Shown: positions 36,696-47,565 of the stretch, piece after piece
Layout: each line of letters starts with the position of its first letter
Position numbering within the stretch: position 1 is the stretch's first letter
NCBI GenBank assembly: GCA_034521495.1
Contig: JAXHMK010000009.1
Coordinates: forward strand, 613,001 to 677,000
Direction of reading: 5' to 3'
DNA: 64,000 bases
Source of the DNA: Balneolaceae bacterium
GTDB taxonomy: Bacteria; Bacteroidota; Rhodothermia; Balneolales; Balneolaceae
Translations under genes and position numbers: made by a program
The notes under the pieces: generated by a model
Databases searched by the model: none
The model's input: the letters and a program-made list of their open reading frames with translations, nothing else
Told to the model about the DNA's origin: nothing

Positions 36696-38015
36696 TTATT
36701 TTACCCGAACTAACCGAACGCCAAAATGTCCGTCGCAATTGTGGACATGCGGCAGTGTTTGATAAGCTAAGCCGTCTTCAGCCAAAACGCTTTCCGGCAG
36801 AAAGTCATCGAGTGGTTCGAGCTCAAAATTATCATAATTGTCGAGGAACTTCTGGATCTGCTCCCAGTTCTCCTCCGGTTCGATAGAGCATGTACTGTAG
36901 ATCAAACGCCCGTCTCGTTTTACATGGTTGGCCGCTTCATCCAATAACTCTTCCTGAAGTTTGATGCAATCTTCCAGATCTTGTTCTGTTCGTTTCCAGC
37001 GGAGATCGGCACGTTTACTCAAAACGCCTGTTCCTGTACACGGTGCATCAAGCAGGACCCCATCAGCCAGTCTGAGATCCAGATCCCTGGCATCCGCTCT
37101 TCGTATTTTTATATTTTCAGCATGATAGTCCATTGCGCTTCTGGCGAGTAGTTCAAGCCTGTCTGAGTTGATGTCAATAGCCGTGATGGATCCTTCAGCT
37201 TCCATCATATCAGCCATTACAATGGTTTTTGTGCCGGGTGCTGCACAGATATCAAAAATATTTTCTCCGGGCATCGGTTCAACAATGGTGGGAGCAAAGC
37301 CAGCGGCAATATCCTGCACAAGGCAGATTCCTTTCTTAATCAAATCCTTGGCGATAAAGGGTGCAACGGATTCCACTTTAAAATAACCGGGAAGCCAGTC
37401 GCTCTCCTTATATTCAATGTCCAGCTTCTCCATTCGCAATTTAAAATTCTCTGTCTTGGTGCGCAGGTTATTCACACGAACATAGTAGTGGGGGCGCTGA
37501 TTATTGGCCTGCATTAACTGGAAAGCTTCGCGTTCGCCAAATCGTTTTACCCACCGTTTTACCATCCACTCGGGATGTGAAAAAGTAGTTGCCACAAGTT
37601 TTGTTCTGTCTTTAAAAGCAGGTTTTGGCAGATTGTCGATATCGCGCTGAATATTTCTGAGAATTGCATTCACCAGGTCGCCTGATTTAGACCCCAAATT
37701 GTACTTGGCAATATCAACTGCCTCGTTGATGGATGCGTAATCGGGAGTACCGCTCATAAACACCAGTTCATACAAACCCAGCCGCAAAATATTTTTAAGC
37801 AGAGGTTTCATATCCTCTACGGTAATACTCGAAAATTCATTGATGATAAAATCGAGGTAACTTCTCCTTCTCAGAATATTCTGCACATACTCTCGCACTT
37901 GTGCTCGTTCTCTGGGCTCAAGTTTATTCGCATCCGAATAACTCAGTGTACCCTTCTCATCAAACGTTAAAAGTAGATCAATACTTACCGACCGTGCAGT
38001 AGCTTCAGTTTCCAA
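36696..38015 (-). CDS. rsmB: 16S rRNA (cytosine-C5) methyltransferase, RsmB type
   Basis: 439 residues. N-terminal NusB-like helical domain (residues 1-140: RAQVREYVQNILRRRSYLDF, KNILRLGLYELVFMSGTPDY) and then the Fmu methyltransferase domain: GICLVQDIAAGFAPTIVEPM, NIFDICAAPGTKTIVMADMM (SAM loop), DAPCTGTGVLSKRADLRWKR with the first catalytic Cys, and LIYSTCSIEPEENWEQI with the second. It methylates C967-type cytosine of 16S rRNA. The start is a TTG preceded directly by a stop codon in frame, so no longer form is possible. It lies 88 bases before valS on the same strand. Confidence 0.88.
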   Translation of the reverse strand: METEATARSVSIDLLLTFDEKGTLSYSDANKLEPRERAQVREYVQNILRRRSYLDFIINEFSSITVEDMKPLLKNILRLGLYELVFMSGTPDYASINEAVDIAKYNLGSKSGDLVNAILRNIQRDIDNLPKPAFKDRTKLVATTFSHPEWMVKRWVKRFGEREAFQLMQANNQRPHYYVRVNNLRTKTENFKLRMEKLDIEYKESDWLPGYFKVESVAPFIAKDLIKKGICLVQDIAAGFAPTIVEPMPGENIFDICAAPGTKTIVMADMMEAEGSITAIDINSDRLELLARSAMDYHAENIKIRRADARDLDLRLADGVLLDAPCTGTGVLSKRADLRWKRTEQDLEDCIKLQEELLDEAANHVKRDGRLIYSTCSIEPEENWEQIQKFLDNYDNFELEPLDDFLPESVLAEDGLAYQTLPHVHNCDGHFGVRLVRVK

Positions 38016-38429
38016 TTATACCTTTGATTTTTAAATGTTTGAATTCGCTCGAAAATCAGCTTTTAATGAAGCTAAATTCTGTAAATAAAACAGTTTTAAA
38101 TATAGAGGTTTGATCGTCTTTTTGCTAATGATGACTGAGAATATCTGAGTGTTACTTTACACGTTCCCGAGTTAAGGTTGTGCTTTGTAGTAATATCGAC
38201 TGACAACAGGGAAGATCTTCATTCTTTCGTATCTGCCTGAGTTCGATTCATAATTTATCAAATGTAGTCAATGAAAGTCGCTACTCTTCCCATTTTACAT
38301 AGGAGAGGAGCGCAATAGTCCGCATTTATTAATCGAACAGGTTTACTGTCCTTTTATGCAGAAGAGATTTTGAGATCTCCATCTGAGGACTTACCCCATT
38401 TTTATGATGTAAATTTGTTGCACATGCTT

Positions 38430-38455
38430 GTTCTTTTGTCTTGATACAAAAGAAC
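38430..38455. repeat. short palindromic repeat
   Basis: GTTCTTTTG, an 8-base loop TCTTGATA, then CAAAAGAAC form a perfect 9-bp stem. Similar hairpins with this sequence are, as far as I recall, frequent between genes of related bacteria. It borders the larger repeat at 38503. Confidence 0.5.
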
Positions 38456-38502
38456 GAAAAAATCAAGGCTGTGAATACTTGGCGGCGGACACGAGTTCAC
38501 CG

Positions 38503-38722
38503 TGGAATCCTTTCAATGGTCCATATCGCCCAAAAACTTTAAAATTCGCTACTCACCGGTATGAAAGGATTCATTTCACGGTTCAATCGTTGTCCTTTTA
38601 CCCGCCAACTATTCAAGGCCTACCTATACCAATTATTTTCAGTTTCCACTTTTAAAATTTTACAAATTATTGATATTATTTACTTTATATATTATAAAGT
38701 ATCAATTTCGGGGTAACTTCTC
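38503..38722. repeat. dispersed repeat, inverted relative to 63782-64000
   Basis: The opening GGAATCCTTTCAATGGTCC, a middle CGGTATGAAAGGATT and a late CGCCAACTATTCAAGG, then TTCGGGGTAACTTCTC, all recur in order and inverted at the end of the window. The whole matching segment is about 220 bases with the AT-rich part most diverged. No protein frame is shared, so it is a DNA-level repeat. Confidence 0.65.
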
Positions 38723-39147
38723 CTCCATCTCTTTTGAGCCGTACCTCATCCATTAAACCCGTTTTATTCATCAAGAAATTTGGTTGTGAATGCAGTGCAT
38801 GGGAAAATTTCAAAGGCTTTTGCTGCAATATTCAAATTTGAGCTATATTCGATAGTCGATATATGAAACGATATCATTCACCTAACTTCTATTTTATATT
38901 CTTACCTGTATAATCCGGATTAAAGTTGGTTCTGCTGCGAATGGCAACCAGAATAAAGCAAAACGCCAGCGTTTATTAGTACTCGTTTTTTCAGAAGATG
39001 TTGGATAAAAATCAAGCCAAACTTTTTGATTTTTGAAATAGAAAGAGGTAACTTTTCAAGCTGTCATGAGTAACGTATTTCGTGACATAAAACTCAAGAA
39101 ATTCGAAATAATCTATCCCGGCTGATTAGCCAAAAACGACTAATTGA

Positions 39148-40635
<1,488 letters not shown>

Positions 40636-40649
40636 AACGGAGAAGCACA

Positions 40650-41048
40650 TTGGCAACAACTTATCAAGCACAACTTTTAACACCAGAAGGTTCTCGATTC
40701 GAGGGTCAGGTTGAAGGTGTACGCGTACCGGGCAGCAGTGGTGATTTCCAGATGCTGCATAACCACGCTCCTATTGTTTCTTCTCTTGGCATTGGAAAAA
40801 TTGTCATCAAACAAAAGGGAGAAAAAGAATTAAATTTTGCTGTAAGTGGCGGTTTTGTTGAGATGAGCAATAATCAATTAACAATTCTTGCTGAAAAGGC
40901 CGAAAAATCAACCGAGATAGACAGGGACGAAGCCTTGAAGCACCGGGATGATATCAGAGAAAAGCTAAATTCGCTCAAATACAGAAGCGATGATATTGAA
41001 ACCAAGCTTGCAATTGCTGAGAATCGGCTGAAAATAGCCGAATCTTAA
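40650..41048 (+). CDS. atpC: F0F1 ATP synthase subunit epsilon (TTG start)
   Basis: 132 residues. YQAQLLTPEGSRFEGQVEGV and GSSGDFQMLHNHAPIVSSLG are the beta-sandwich signature of epsilon; the C-terminal helices (RDEALKHRDDIREKLNS, DIETKLAIAENRLKI) are present, so the protein has its regulatory arm. It couples rotation and inhibits ATP hydrolysis. No ATG is in frame at the start; TTG 40650 has GGAG about 8 bases upstream. A terminator follows. Confidence 0.93.
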   Translation: MATTYQAQLLTPEGSRFEGQVEGVRVPGSSGDFQMLHNHAPIVSSLGIGKIVIKQKGEKELNFAVSGGFVEMSNNQLTILAEKAEKSTEIDRDEALKHRDDIREKLNSLKYRSDDIETKLAIAENRLKIAES

Positions 41049-41055
41049 TTTTTTT

Positions 41056-41092
41056 AAAGCCTGTATCTTTTTCGGTCCGGGCTTTTTTTATT
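41056..41092 (+). terminator. rho-independent terminator after atpC
   Basis: AAAGCC at the left pairs with GGGCTTT at the right around a loop of about 20 bases, followed by a T-run of seven or more. It begins 8 bases after the atpC stop. Confidence 0.55.
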
Positions 41093-41214
41093 TATGTAGC
41101 CTGCTTTTTGAAGGGAGAGGGACGTATGCTGATTTTTCTTTTTATTAGCAACAATTGAGATTCTATTTCTCGCTCCGCACGAACTTTTGCTATCTAGTGT
41201 TTGTAAGAAAACTC

Positions 41215-41340
41215 ATAGTGTCCTAAGAAAACGTCAAGGTCGCGTTCGAAGTCCCAAAAAGCGGCGCAGTGTACTACGTGTACATGAGCATTTTTGGGGC
41301 GAGTGGAACGCAGAGATTGACGTTTTCTTAGAGACACTAT
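41215..41340. repeat. 126-base palindromic element upstream of the metalloprotease gene
   Basis: The ends ATAGTGTCCTAAGAAAACG and CGTTTTCTTAGAGACACTAT form a 23-bp stem with one bulge. Inside, further arms pair: GCGTTC with GAACGC and CCCAAAAA with TTTTTGGG, with TGTACTACGTGTACA at the centre, so almost the whole element can fold as one long hairpin. It lies 34 bases before the metalloprotease start. A shortened copy is at 30301. Confidence 0.6.
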
Positions 41341-41373
41341 CTATTAAACACCAACCAAAACTATAGAACCGTT

Positions 41374-43950
41374 ATGTTTTTATTTTCCCGGAACGGTATT
41401 TGGGGAATCATCGGATTATTGTTTCTCATGTCGATATCCGCCTGTTCAAATACAAAGAACATCAGTAAGATCGCCACTTCAGAAAGCTCAAAAGAGGAAA
41501 AATCAGATTTTGAGTCAGCCATTGAAAAATCAACGGTGTATGAAGGCCTTTTTACTGTTTACCAGGATACCACGGATGGCTCAACTAAATTGGAAATTCA
41601 AAAAGATCAGCTCGACAAAGAATTTATCTATTTTGGTATGTCAAGTGATGGAGTTCCGGAGGTGGGTCACTTCAGAGGAGCGTTCCGCGATAACAAGATT
41701 ATAAAAGTTCGAAAATATTTCGACAAGATTGAGTTCGTCCATGTAAACAACAGTTTCTATTTCGATGATGAGAGCCCATTAAGCCGGGCGGCGGCAGCGA
41801 ATATTTCTGACGCTGTACTTTTTTCTTCAAAAATTGAAGTGAATGATGAAGAGAATGGAAGAATACTGATTAGTGCAGATCCGCTTTTCCTCTCAGAAAG
41901 TTTGCATCAGGTTAAGCCGAGTCCGAATCCGCGATCTCGTCCCGGAGAGTATTCCCTTGGCCAGCTGAGCAGTGATAAAAGTAAATATGCTGAGATTCGC
42001 AGCTATCCCGAAAATACAGACGTTGTTGTAGAATATGTTTATGAATCTCCCTATGTACGTGGTTCTACAAGTGATGCAATTACAGATGGCCGGTCCGTTA
42101 CGGTACAATTTCAGCATACGTTTATTGAAATGCCGGAAAACGATTATAAACTACGGTTCGATGATCCTCGCGTTGGTTATTTTATCACACAAAAAGATGA
42201 TCAGATTTCAACAAGTGCCACTCCGTTCTATGATTTGATTCATCGATGGAAATTAGAAAAGAAAAATCCGGACGCAGAACTCTCAGAACCTGTGGAACCG
42301 ATTGTATGGTGGATTGAAAACACTACACCAACCGGATTCAGGGAAACGATAAAAAACGCAACGCTTGCATGGAATGAAGCGTTTGAGGAGGCCGGATTCA
42401 AAAATGCGATCCGGGTGAAAGTACAACCGGATTCTGCTGATTGGGATGCGGGCGATATACGGTATAATGTTCTGCGCTGGACCTCCTCACCCGAACCTCC
42501 TTTTGGCGGGTACGGGCCAAGTTTTGTGAACCCAAGAACCGGCCAAATTTTGGGCGCGGATATTATGCTGGAATGGGCTGCTTTTCGGGCATATACCAGG
42601 TCGGAGGACCTTTTTACGGGTACATTTAACTCATCGGCTGATTTGAACGAAGCGATGGATCCGAGATACTGTAATATTGATCAGTTTCTGAGTGAAGACA
42701 GACAATTTGCCGCAAGTGCAATTTTACTGATGGATGATGCCGGTGAACAAGATCTGGACGGCCTCCAAAAAGAGGCGATGACCCGGCTTATTCTCCATGA
42801 AGTGGGGCATACATTAGGCTTAAATCACAATATGCAGGCAAGTTCAATTTTTTCACCTGAAGAAATTTATAACCCGGAACGTGATGATGAAAGCAGCTTG
42901 AGCGGGTCGGTTATGGATTATCACTCCATTAATGTAAACCCGAACCGGGATGAGCAGGGACGTTACTACGATCTTAAACCCGGACCTTACGACGTTTGGG
43001 CTATTGAATATGGATATTCTCCTGCATTGAACGATCCTGAAGCTGAGCAAGAGCGTCTTGAAGAAATTCTATCACGTTCAACAGATCCGGAACTGGCTTT
43101 TGGAAATGATGCAGATGATATGCGATCATCGGGCAACGGAATTGATCCAAGAGTGATGATCCGTGATATGTCAAGTGATCCGGTAGGATACTCTGTGGAA
43201 CGGATTGAGCTGAGTAAACATCTCCTGGATGGATTAGTGGAAAAATATGGAACCCGTGAAGGCCAGTCGTACCAGGAACTGCGCAATGCATTTGTGTCAG
43301 TTATGGGGCACAGGGGAACTCAGACTACTGTAATTTCACGACAAATTGGTGGAGTTTACAGAGACCGGGCATTTATCGGGCAGGAGGGAGGAACTCAACC
43401 TTACACACCCGTTCCTGCAGAGAAACAAAGGCAGGCGATGAGTTACCTGTCTGAATATCTGTTCGCCCCGGATGCTTTTGAGCAATCGCACGAGGTCTAT
43501 AAATATCTACAGGCACAACGGCGTGGATTTAATTTTTATGGTGATACGGAAGATCCTAAAGTTCATGATTTAGTTCTGGGTATGCAGATTAGCGTAATCA
43601 CTCACATCCTCCATCCAAATACGATGAAGAGACTCACGGATTCCAGAACATACGGAAATACGTACGCTGCGGCGGATGTAGTACGCGATCTAACCGGTGC
43701 CATCTTTGATGCTGATGCACAAGGCAATGTGAATACATTCAGGCAAAATGCCCAGGTTGAGTATGTGAAAGTGCTTACGGCAGTTCTTGAAAGCGATCAG
43801 CATGATAATCTTGCAAAATCAGCGGCCCTCCATAATCTGCAATATATTCGTGGTTTGATGGAGGAGAAGGACAGCGTAAATAACGAAACAATGGCTCACG
43901 CGGCTCATGTTAGCTTCTTGGTTGACGAAGCGTTGGAATCTGAGTCGTAA
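41374..43950 (+). CDS. zinc-dependent metalloprotease lipoprotein (DUF5117/DUF5118-type)
   Basis: 858 residues. A lipoprotein signal (GIIGLLFLMSISAC) is followed by a DUF5118/5117-like N-terminal region and a metzincin-type active site LILHEVGHTLGLNHNMQASS (HEXXHXXGXXH, residues about 470-490), with VMDYHSINVNPN downstream as the met-turn. The N-terminal domain contains YFGMSSDGVPEVGHFRGAFR and VVEYVYESPYVRG. Large secreted metalloproteases of this family are common in Bacteroidota; the target is unknown. Expected to be lipid-anchored in the outer membrane facing the periplasm or outside. Confidence 0.88.
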   Translation: MFLFSRNGIWGIIGLLFLMSISACSNTKNISKIATSESSKEEKSDFESAIEKSTVYEGLFTVYQDTTDGSTKLEIQKDQLDKEFIYFGMSSDGVPEVGHFRGAFRDNKIIKVRKYFDKIEFVHVNNSFYFDDESPLSRAAAANISDAVLFSSKIEVNDEENGRILISADPLFLSESLHQVKPSPNPRSRPGEYSLGQLSSDKSKYAEIRSYPENTDVVVEYVYESPYVRGSTSDAITDGRSVTVQFQHTFIEMPENDYKLRFDDPRVGYFITQKDDQISTSATPFYDLIHRWKLEKKNPDAELSEPVEPIVWWIENTTPTGFRETIKNATLAWNEAFEEAGFKNAIRVKVQPDSADWDAGDIRYNVLRWTSSPEPPFGGYGPSFVNPRTGQILGADIMLEWAAFRAYTRSEDLFTGTFNSSADLNEAMDPRYCNIDQFLSEDRQFAASAILLMDDAGEQDLDGLQKEAMTRLILHEVGHTLGLNHNMQASSIFSPEEIYNPERDDESSLSGSVMDYHSINVNPNRDEQGRYYDLKPGPYDVWAIEYGYSPALNDPEAEQERLEEILSRSTDPELAFGNDADDMRSSGNGIDPRVMIRDMSSDPVGYSVERIELSKHLLDGLVEKYGTREGQSYQELRNAFVSVMGHRGTQTTVISRQIGGVYRDRAFIGQEGGTQPYTPVPAEKQRQAMSYLSEYLFAPDAFEQSHEVYKYLQAQRRGFNFYGDTEDPKVHDLVLGMQISVITHILHPNTMKRLTDSRTYGNTYAAADVVRDLTGAIFDADAQGNVNTFRQNAQVEYVKVLTAVLESDQHDNLAKSAALHNLQYIRGLMEEKDSVNNETMAHAAHVSFLVDEALESES

Positions 43951-43976
43951 ATTAAGTTAGATTACATTTTCTTGTT

Positions 43977-43997
43977 CTGAAGGAAGACCTTCGGAAC
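43977..43997. repeat. hairpin of the TTCCGAAGG family (reverse orientation)
   Basis: GAAGGAAGACCTTCGGAAC, a left arm less perfect than in other copies, lies 26 bases after the metalloprotease stop. A second small hairpin GAAGCTCCGCTTC follows at about 44010, as in the full double-hairpin units at 51-52 kb. Confidence 0.5.
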
Positions 43998-44105
43998 ACT
44001 GAATGTAGAAGCTCCGCTTCTGGAAAACTGTCCGGAGAGTTGTATTGCTATTCTGTTGTATGAAGAGTGAATGGAAGCGGTCAACTGCGCCGAGGCTTCA
44101 ATGAT

Positions 44106-44158
44106 CAGAAAGCTACGGGTTGGCGTACCGAAGGAGACCTTCGGCACGAGTAAATATC
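44106..44158. repeat. double-hairpin repeat unit
   Basis: GAAAGCTACGGGTTGGCG then TACCGAAGGAGACCTTCGGC ending in ACGAGTAA follows the consensus of the units at 51.3-52.2 kb. It lies in the same spacer as REP-like hairpins. Confidence 0.5.
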
Positions 44159-44217
44159 TGGCTAAAGCCCTGGGTAATTTCTTCAGAGGCTCGTTTAGTG
44201 TTTTAGGAAATCTATTA

Positions 44218-44272
44218 CCGTCTGCTTTAGCTGACGGATTTAGAAAAGCTTTCCCATTTTGGCTTTAGCCAC
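44218..44272 (+). repeat. REP-like hairpin pair, as beside the RAYT gene
   Basis: CCGTCTGCTTTAGCTGACGG (44218-44237) is followed 22 bases later by TGGCTTTAGCCAC (44260-44272). The same pair, in the same order and a similar spacing, is found at 59103-59156 beside the RAYT transposase. This suggests it was spread by that transposase. Confidence 0.6.
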
Positions 44273-44476
44273 ATTCATAAATTTACGTTTAAGCAAATTA
44301 ACAGGTATTACATTTTCTGAAGCAGTTCTTAGCAAGAAAAAAGTCCTTTGCTCAAGTGTATCTTTTGGTACTTAAAAGTCAAAAAAATACAAAGGAAGTG
44401 AGATGCAGAAACTGAAATTGTAAGGATTTTGGTATTTCCGGTTCATACAAATAGAAAAATAACAAACAGTAAAAAT

Positions 44477-44532
44477 GTGGCTAAAGCCACTCTATTTTAC
44501 AGGGATTGTCAACCGTTGGTTAAAACCAACGG
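44477..44532 (-). repeat. REP-like hairpins, reverse orientation
   Basis: GTGGCTAAAGCCAC (44477-44490) is a perfect 5-bp stem with an AAA-containing loop, and CCGTTGGTTAAAACCAACGG (44513-44532) is a perfect palindrome. A third, CCGTCTGTTTTAGCTGAACG at about 44760, is a diverged copy. No gene lies in 43951-44863. Confidence 0.5.
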
Positions 44533-44863
44533 AAATAAATACTTCGATTCAGACCGAATAGTACTAATTCTAAAATAATAGATACAGGATTGTGATTGGA
44601 CATTTCTCCAACACTCATTTTCAAGAGCAGATTTGATTGAAAAGAATAATACAGCGTAGCTAAATATCCAATTGATGCGACGATTTTTAGAGTGGTTGGC
44701 TTTAGTCGAGTGTAATAAATATTGAATAGAGATATAGACTTCGAGGTTTCTATCAATTACCGTCTGTTTTAGCTGAACGGGTAAGAAGTGCCTTGAGTAA
44801 GACACATCTTGGTATAGCCTTAATAAGCTTAGTACTCAATCCTTGATACTCAAATACTACCCT

Positions 44864-46480
44864 TCACTGCTCCACAAATTCAAAGGTATCCCCGTCAAAT
44901 AAACCTTTATCGCTGAGTTTTAAACTTGGGATTACAAGTAGCGCCATAAATGAGATCGTCATGAAAGGGGAGTGCAGCTTGCTTCCTAAATCCCGGGCCA
45001 TTTTAGTTAGACGTTCGTAGCTGGCTGCAACCTCTTCTCCGGGTTGATCACTCATAAGTCCGGCAATGGGTAACGGCAGAATTTTCTCCTGATGTTTGGA
45101 AACAGCAGAGATGCCACCTCGATTCTTCATGATTAGATTGACGGCTCTGCTTATATAATGTTCGGAAGAACCCACGGCAATGATATTGTGTGAGTCATGA
45201 GCAACCGATGAGGCAATCGCGCCATTTTTAATCCCAAAATTTTTAATAAAAGCCAGTGCCGGTGGTTGCTTTTCGTATCGGTTGACGACGGCAATTTTCA
45301 AAATATCGCGGTCAGGATCTGCCTGAACGGCCCCATTTTTGATCTCAAGCTTTACAGTTTCTTTCTCCGTTACCAACTGTCCATCCCTGGTAACAATGAC
45401 CGGCTGTTCACTCTTGTTTGATTTCAGTATGAAATCATTCGGCTCAACAGGGTATGGTTTGAAATTGTTGATCTGACTCGCGTCGATTTCAGGAAACAGA
45501 ATTTCACTGTCCTTAAAAACAGGATTACCATCAATCCAGGTCTGTTGAATATTCATTGACTCCGGGCGATCAACAATAATGAAATCCGCCGGATCTCCTT
45601 TTTGCAGCAACCCAACATTTAACTTGTAATGACGAACAGGCAGTACACACGCGGCATGCAGAACATCAAACAGATCATATCCAAGGGAGAGGGTTCGAGT
45701 TACCAATTTATTGATGTGACCGCGAATCAGATCGTCCGGATGCTTGTCATCAGAACAAAACATGAGTTTCTCCGCAAAATCATCAAAAAGGCCAACCAAC
45801 GCATCGAAATTCTTAGCAGCGCTCCCCTCACGGATAGCAATGAACATTCCGGCGTTGAGCTTGTCCACTGCTTCCTCTTTGGTAAAGCACTCATGATCTG
45901 TAGAAATATTAGCAGAGGCATATTTCCGGGCTTTATTGCCTTTAAGTCCGGGCGCATGGCCGTCAACGGGTTTGCCGAGATCGAGTGCAGATTTGATCTT
46001 TGCCAAAACATCCGGTTCATCATTTAAAACTCCCGGCCAGTTCATCATCTCAGAGAGATAGTGTATTTCATCACGTTTTAGCAGTTCAGCTACATCATCC
46101 TTATCCAGTTCCGCTCCGGAAGTTTCAAATGGAGTTGCAGGAACACAAGAGGGTACGCCAAAGTAAAATTTCAGCGGAACTTTCTTCCCATTTCTGATCA
46201 TATATTCCACACCTTCTATTCCGCAAACATTGGCAATTTCATGCGGATCAGAAACAGTAGCTACAGTACCATGCCGAACGGCAAGTCGTGCAAATTCTGA
46301 TGGCACCAGCATGGAACTCTCAATATGAATGTGCGAGTCGACCAACCCGGGCATGATATATCGGTCGGGTACCGATTCAACTTTCCGAATCTCAACAATT
46401 TTTTGATTCTGAATTTTGAGCGCACCGTTGAAGATTTGCCGGGAAACCGGATCAACAATTTTTCCTTTTATAGATTTCAT
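44864..46480 (-). CDS. ade: adenine deaminase
   Basis: 538 residues. IVDPVSRQIFNGALKIQNQK (N-terminal composite domain), then the metal-binding core MPGLVDSHIHIESSMLVPSE and the later DGHAPGLKGNKARKYA, CSDDKHPDDLIRGHINKLV and AVGSSEHYISRAVN. Bacterial adenine deaminases of the amidohydrolase family are of this length (about 540-590 aa). It turns adenine into hypoxanthine in purine salvage. It stands alone, between two repeat-rich spacers. Confidence 0.92.
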   Translation of the reverse strand: MKSIKGKIVDPVSRQIFNGALKIQNQKIVEIRKVESVPDRYIMPGLVDSHIHIESSMLVPSEFARLAVRHGTVATVSDPHEIANVCGIEGVEYMIRNGKKVPLKFYFGVPSCVPATPFETSGAELDKDDVAELLKRDEIHYLSEMMNWPGVLNDEPDVLAKIKSALDLGKPVDGHAPGLKGNKARKYASANISTDHECFTKEEAVDKLNAGMFIAIREGSAAKNFDALVGLFDDFAEKLMFCSDDKHPDDLIRGHINKLVTRTLSLGYDLFDVLHAACVLPVRHYKLNVGLLQKGDPADFIIVDRPESMNIQQTWIDGNPVFKDSEILFPEIDASQINNFKPYPVEPNDFILKSNKSEQPVIVTRDGQLVTEKETVKLEIKNGAVQADPDRDILKIAVVNRYEKQPPALAFIKNFGIKNGAIASSVAHDSHNIIAVGSSEHYISRAVNLIMKNRGGISAVSKHQEKILPLPIAGLMSDQPGEEVAASYERLTKMARDLGSKLHSPFMTISFMALLVIPSLKLSDKGLFDGDTFEFVEQ

Positions 46481-46677
46481 AAGATTATTACTTTAATGTG
46501 AGTTCACATAATAATTCTTCTTTAAAGGGGGCAATGGGGGATGAAAAGAAATGTAATTAATCTCTAAATTTGAATATTTAGCACTAACTTGTATTTATAC
46601 GGTCATCCTCCTGCTTACTTCGTTCGCCTCCACCTTCGAAGTGGGATTTTAAAAGCTTTTTCTATATCGAATTCATA

Positions 46678-47183
46678 TTATTTATTATGGGTGATTGTAA
46701 TATCCGGTTTAGATACCAGCGTTTGATAGACTACACAATATCGCTCGGTGAGCTTTAAAAGAGATGCTACTTGATCATCGGACGCATCGGTTTGCAGGTC
46801 GAAATGAAGCCGAATCTCTTTAAATCCAACCGGTGCTTCTTTTGAAACACCCAGGGTTCCCCTGAAGTCAAGATCTCCCTCGGCTGTGATGGTTGCATTC
46901 TCCAGGGGACAATCGATAGCCGTTGAAACTGCGTTCAGGGTTACGCCGGCGCAGGCTGCCAACGCTTCCAGAAGCATATCGCCGGAACATACAGATAAGC
47001 CGTTACCTCCCGTTGCCGGATGCAGGCCGGCTTTTACCATCGCCTGGCCTGTATTCGATTTTGCAAGAAATTCCATTCGTCCAGTTTACCTGATGCTTTT
47101 AATGTTACCAGGGCCGCTTCGGGATTCTCCTTGTAGGTTTTTTTGAGAGGTGCCTGCAGTTCTCTAATATCTTTCGAATCCAT
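46678..47183 (-). pseudogene. OsmC-family protein, frameshifted by one base
   Basis: From ATG 47183 the frame reads SKDIRELQAPLKKTYKENPE and ALVTLKASGKLDE, the N terminus of the short OsmC-like branch. Near 47076-47080 the frame shifts; the rest reads FLAKSNTGQAMVKAGLHP, then ATGGNGLSVCSGDMLLEALA with the family's reactive Cys in SVCSGDML and a second one in RYCVVYQT. The length, 506 bases, is one short of a full frame; adding one base restores 168 residues. OsmC proteins reduce organic peroxides with two cysteines. The internal ATG at 47076 could give only a truncated 132-residue form. Confidence 0.8.
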
Positions 47184-47344
47184 AATTTTAAGATTGATTT
47201 TCTTTCTCAAAATGTATGATGAAAAACAGTCAACCTCATATAAAAATCTTTCTGCATACTAACTGGTTCAAGTTTGCCCCGTAGGGATCTCTTCGAGGTA
47301 ACTTGGACCACCGTCTGCACAAGTTCTACTTGTTCCGAAGGTTC

Positions 47345-47508
47345 GTACCTGTTTAGCGATTTGGTAAATAAAAAAACATGAATCACTGGCAAAACCGGTG
47401 TGTCGCCCTCACCCCTTCGCCCCTCTCCCGCGGGGAGAGGGGTTGGGGGAGAGGGCGACACGATGTGAATGGTCTGGAGCTGCGTGTCTTTTTGCGCTAA
47501 ACAGATAT
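47345..47508. mobile_element. 164-bp MITE-like element with 14-bp terminal inverted repeats and 8-bp target duplication
   Basis: The ends are GTACCTGTTTAGCG (47345-47358) and CGCTAAACAGATAT (47495-47508), inverted repeats matching at 12 of 14 positions. The 8-base string GAAGGTTC flanks both sides (47337-47344 and 47509-47516). Removing the element and one copy rejoins a hairpin of the TTCCGAAGG family: TTGTTCC-GAAGGTTC-TCCTTCGG. The centre holds a GC-rich palindrome (GTGTCGCCCTC ... GAGGGCGACAC and CCCCTCTCCC ... GGGGAGAGGGG). No protein is encoded, so it needs a transposase from elsewhere. Confidence 0.75.
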
Positions 47509-47565
47509 GAAGGTTCTCCTTCGGAACGAGTTAAAAGGGTTAACGGGGGTAACAATTTGCTGCCT

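Larger units (their letters stand above)
38016..39147. other. 1.1-kb gene-free region upstream of atpD
   Basis: It has no supported gene. A hairpin (38430-38455) and a repeat (38503-38722) fill the centre; the apparent frame 38428-38655 runs through both and encodes nothing recognisable. The remaining AT-rich stretches show no clear motifs. The atpDC promoter should lie within the final few hundred bases. Confidence 0.5.

Noticed and set aside
38428-38655. 75-codon frame upstream of atpD
   Set aside because: It runs through a hairpin and a repeat; the peptide resembles nothing and the repeat's other copy at 63.8 kb does not keep the frame.
44509-44805. 98-codon frame (minus) near REP-like repeats
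   Set aside because: It translates the hairpins at 44513-44532 and 44760; no motif, and it does not resemble the RAYT sequence.
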